Part shown: positions 5,500-5,684 of the stretch, piece by piece
How positions within the stretch are numbered: the first letter of the stretch is position 1
Layout of the letters: every line of letters starts with the position of its first letter
Assembly: GCA_017412445.1 (NCBI GenBank)
Contig: JAFPYA010000244.1
Span: 1 to 5,684, forward strand
From: Clostridia bacterium
GTDB taxonomy: Bacteria; Bacillota; Clostridia; Christensenellales; Aristaeellaceae
Direction: 5' to 3'
DNA length: 5,684 bases
Position numbers and translations under genes: made by a program
Notes under the pieces: generated by a model
Told to the model about the DNA's origin: nothing
Database searches by the model: none
Seen by the model: only the letters and a program-made list of their open reading frames with translations

Positions 5500-5684
5500 A
5501 TGCTGCATAAAATCAAAAGCGTAGAGGACGGCAGCATTGCCGACCAGCTGGGCTTAAAGCCCGGCGACACAATTGCAAAAATCAACAATGAGCTGATAGT
5601 CGACTTTATCGACTATCAGGCATTGTGTTGTCAGGAAAAAATCGCGCTCGAAGCCGTACACGACGGCGAGACAGTGGTCTATGA
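5500..5684 (+). CDS. DUF512 domain protein (PDZ-like N-terminus, radical-SAM type), N-terminal part only
   Basis: Sixty-one codons plus two bases are visible before the window ends. The sequence begins MLHKIKSVEDGSIADQLGLK and continues PGDTIAKINN (21-30) and VDFIDYQAL (34-42). This is the PDZ-like start of the clostridial and cyanobacterial DUF512 family, whose full members are about 430-450 residues with a radical-SAM-like FeS core; their function is not established. The ATG lies one base after the L,D-transpeptidase stop (TGATATG). The frame has a TAA at 5485-5487, so no longer upstream start exists. There is no Shine-Dalgarno at normal spacing; the nearest AGGAGG (5471-5476) ends 23 bases upstream. 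Translation probably depends on ribosomes finishing the gene before. In many Clostridia this gene precedes der/engA, which may lie just to the right. The short visible part leaves some doubt. Confidence 0.85.
   Translation, partial: MLHKIKSVEDGSIADQLGLKPGDTIAKINNELIVDFIDYQALCCQEKIALEAVHDGETVVY
5583..5630 (+). other. Strong RNA/DNA hairpin inside the DUF512 coding sequence
   Basis: CTGATAGTCGA (5593-5603) and TCGACTATCAG (5609-5619) are perfect inverted copies around a five-base loop CTTTA. After a small internal loop the stem continues with CAATG (5586-5590) pairing CATTG (5621-5625), and after a two-base bulge CAA (5583-5585) pairs TTG (5628-5630). No U-tract follows, so it is not a standard intrinsic terminator. 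The sequence codes LIVDFIDYQ, part of which is conserved in the family, so some of the symmetry may be forced by the protein. Confidence 0.7.

Noticed and set aside
5583..5630. Intrinsic terminator at the hairpin in the DUF512 gene
   Set aside because: No run of T follows the stem, the arms are not especially GC-rich, and the reading frame continues through it.

Overview
The window looks like chromosomal DNA of an anaerobic, moderately GC-rich Firmicute, most likely of class Clostridia. The evidence is strong GGAGG-type ribosome binding sites, a textbook sigma-A promoter in an AT-rich gap, and genes that match clostridial families closely: a YpsC-type rRNA methyltransferase, a Thr-Pro-linked peptidoglycan-binding L,D-transpeptidase, and a DUF512 protein. 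Isoleucine is encoded mostly by ATA despite the GC-rich background. No species can be named from sequence alone.

Layout. Positions 1-762 (minus) hold a P1-family (DmpA-like, MEROPS S58) autoprocessing aminopeptidase whose 3' end lies outside the window. Positions 763-920 are an AT-rich divergent promoter region: an extended -10 promoter faces right and a weaker -10 faces left. From 921 to the right edge there is one tightly packed plus-strand gene string: a THUMP-domain RNA methyltransferase (921-2084), a GH127/DUF1680-fold protein (2081-3991), a secreted or membrane-anchored L,D-transpeptidase with peptidoglycan-binding domains (3984-5498), and the start of a DUF512 (PDZ-like, radical-SAM type) protein (5500 onward, cut by the window end). 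The junctions are a 4-nt overlap, an 8-nt overlap and a 1-nt gap, with no internal terminator or obvious promoter, so the string reads as a single translationally coupled operon.

How they fit together. The operon mixes ribosome maturation, a cytoplasmic protein with a sugar-hydrolase fold, and cell-wall cross-linking. No single pathway links them; this is more likely a growth-linked housekeeping operon than a dedicated system. The most interesting point is the GH127-fold protein. Its overall family signature is well kept, but the Glu/Cys and Cys-Cys positions that in characterised GH127 enzymes bind zinc and provide the cysteine nucleophile are replaced by Asn, Ala and Gly-Gly. It may therefore be a metal-independent enzyme or a non-catalytic sugar-binding protein. 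A second notable signal is a perfect 11-bp stem-loop inside the start of the DUF512 gene. I see no mobile elements, CRISPR arrays, tRNA or rRNA genes.
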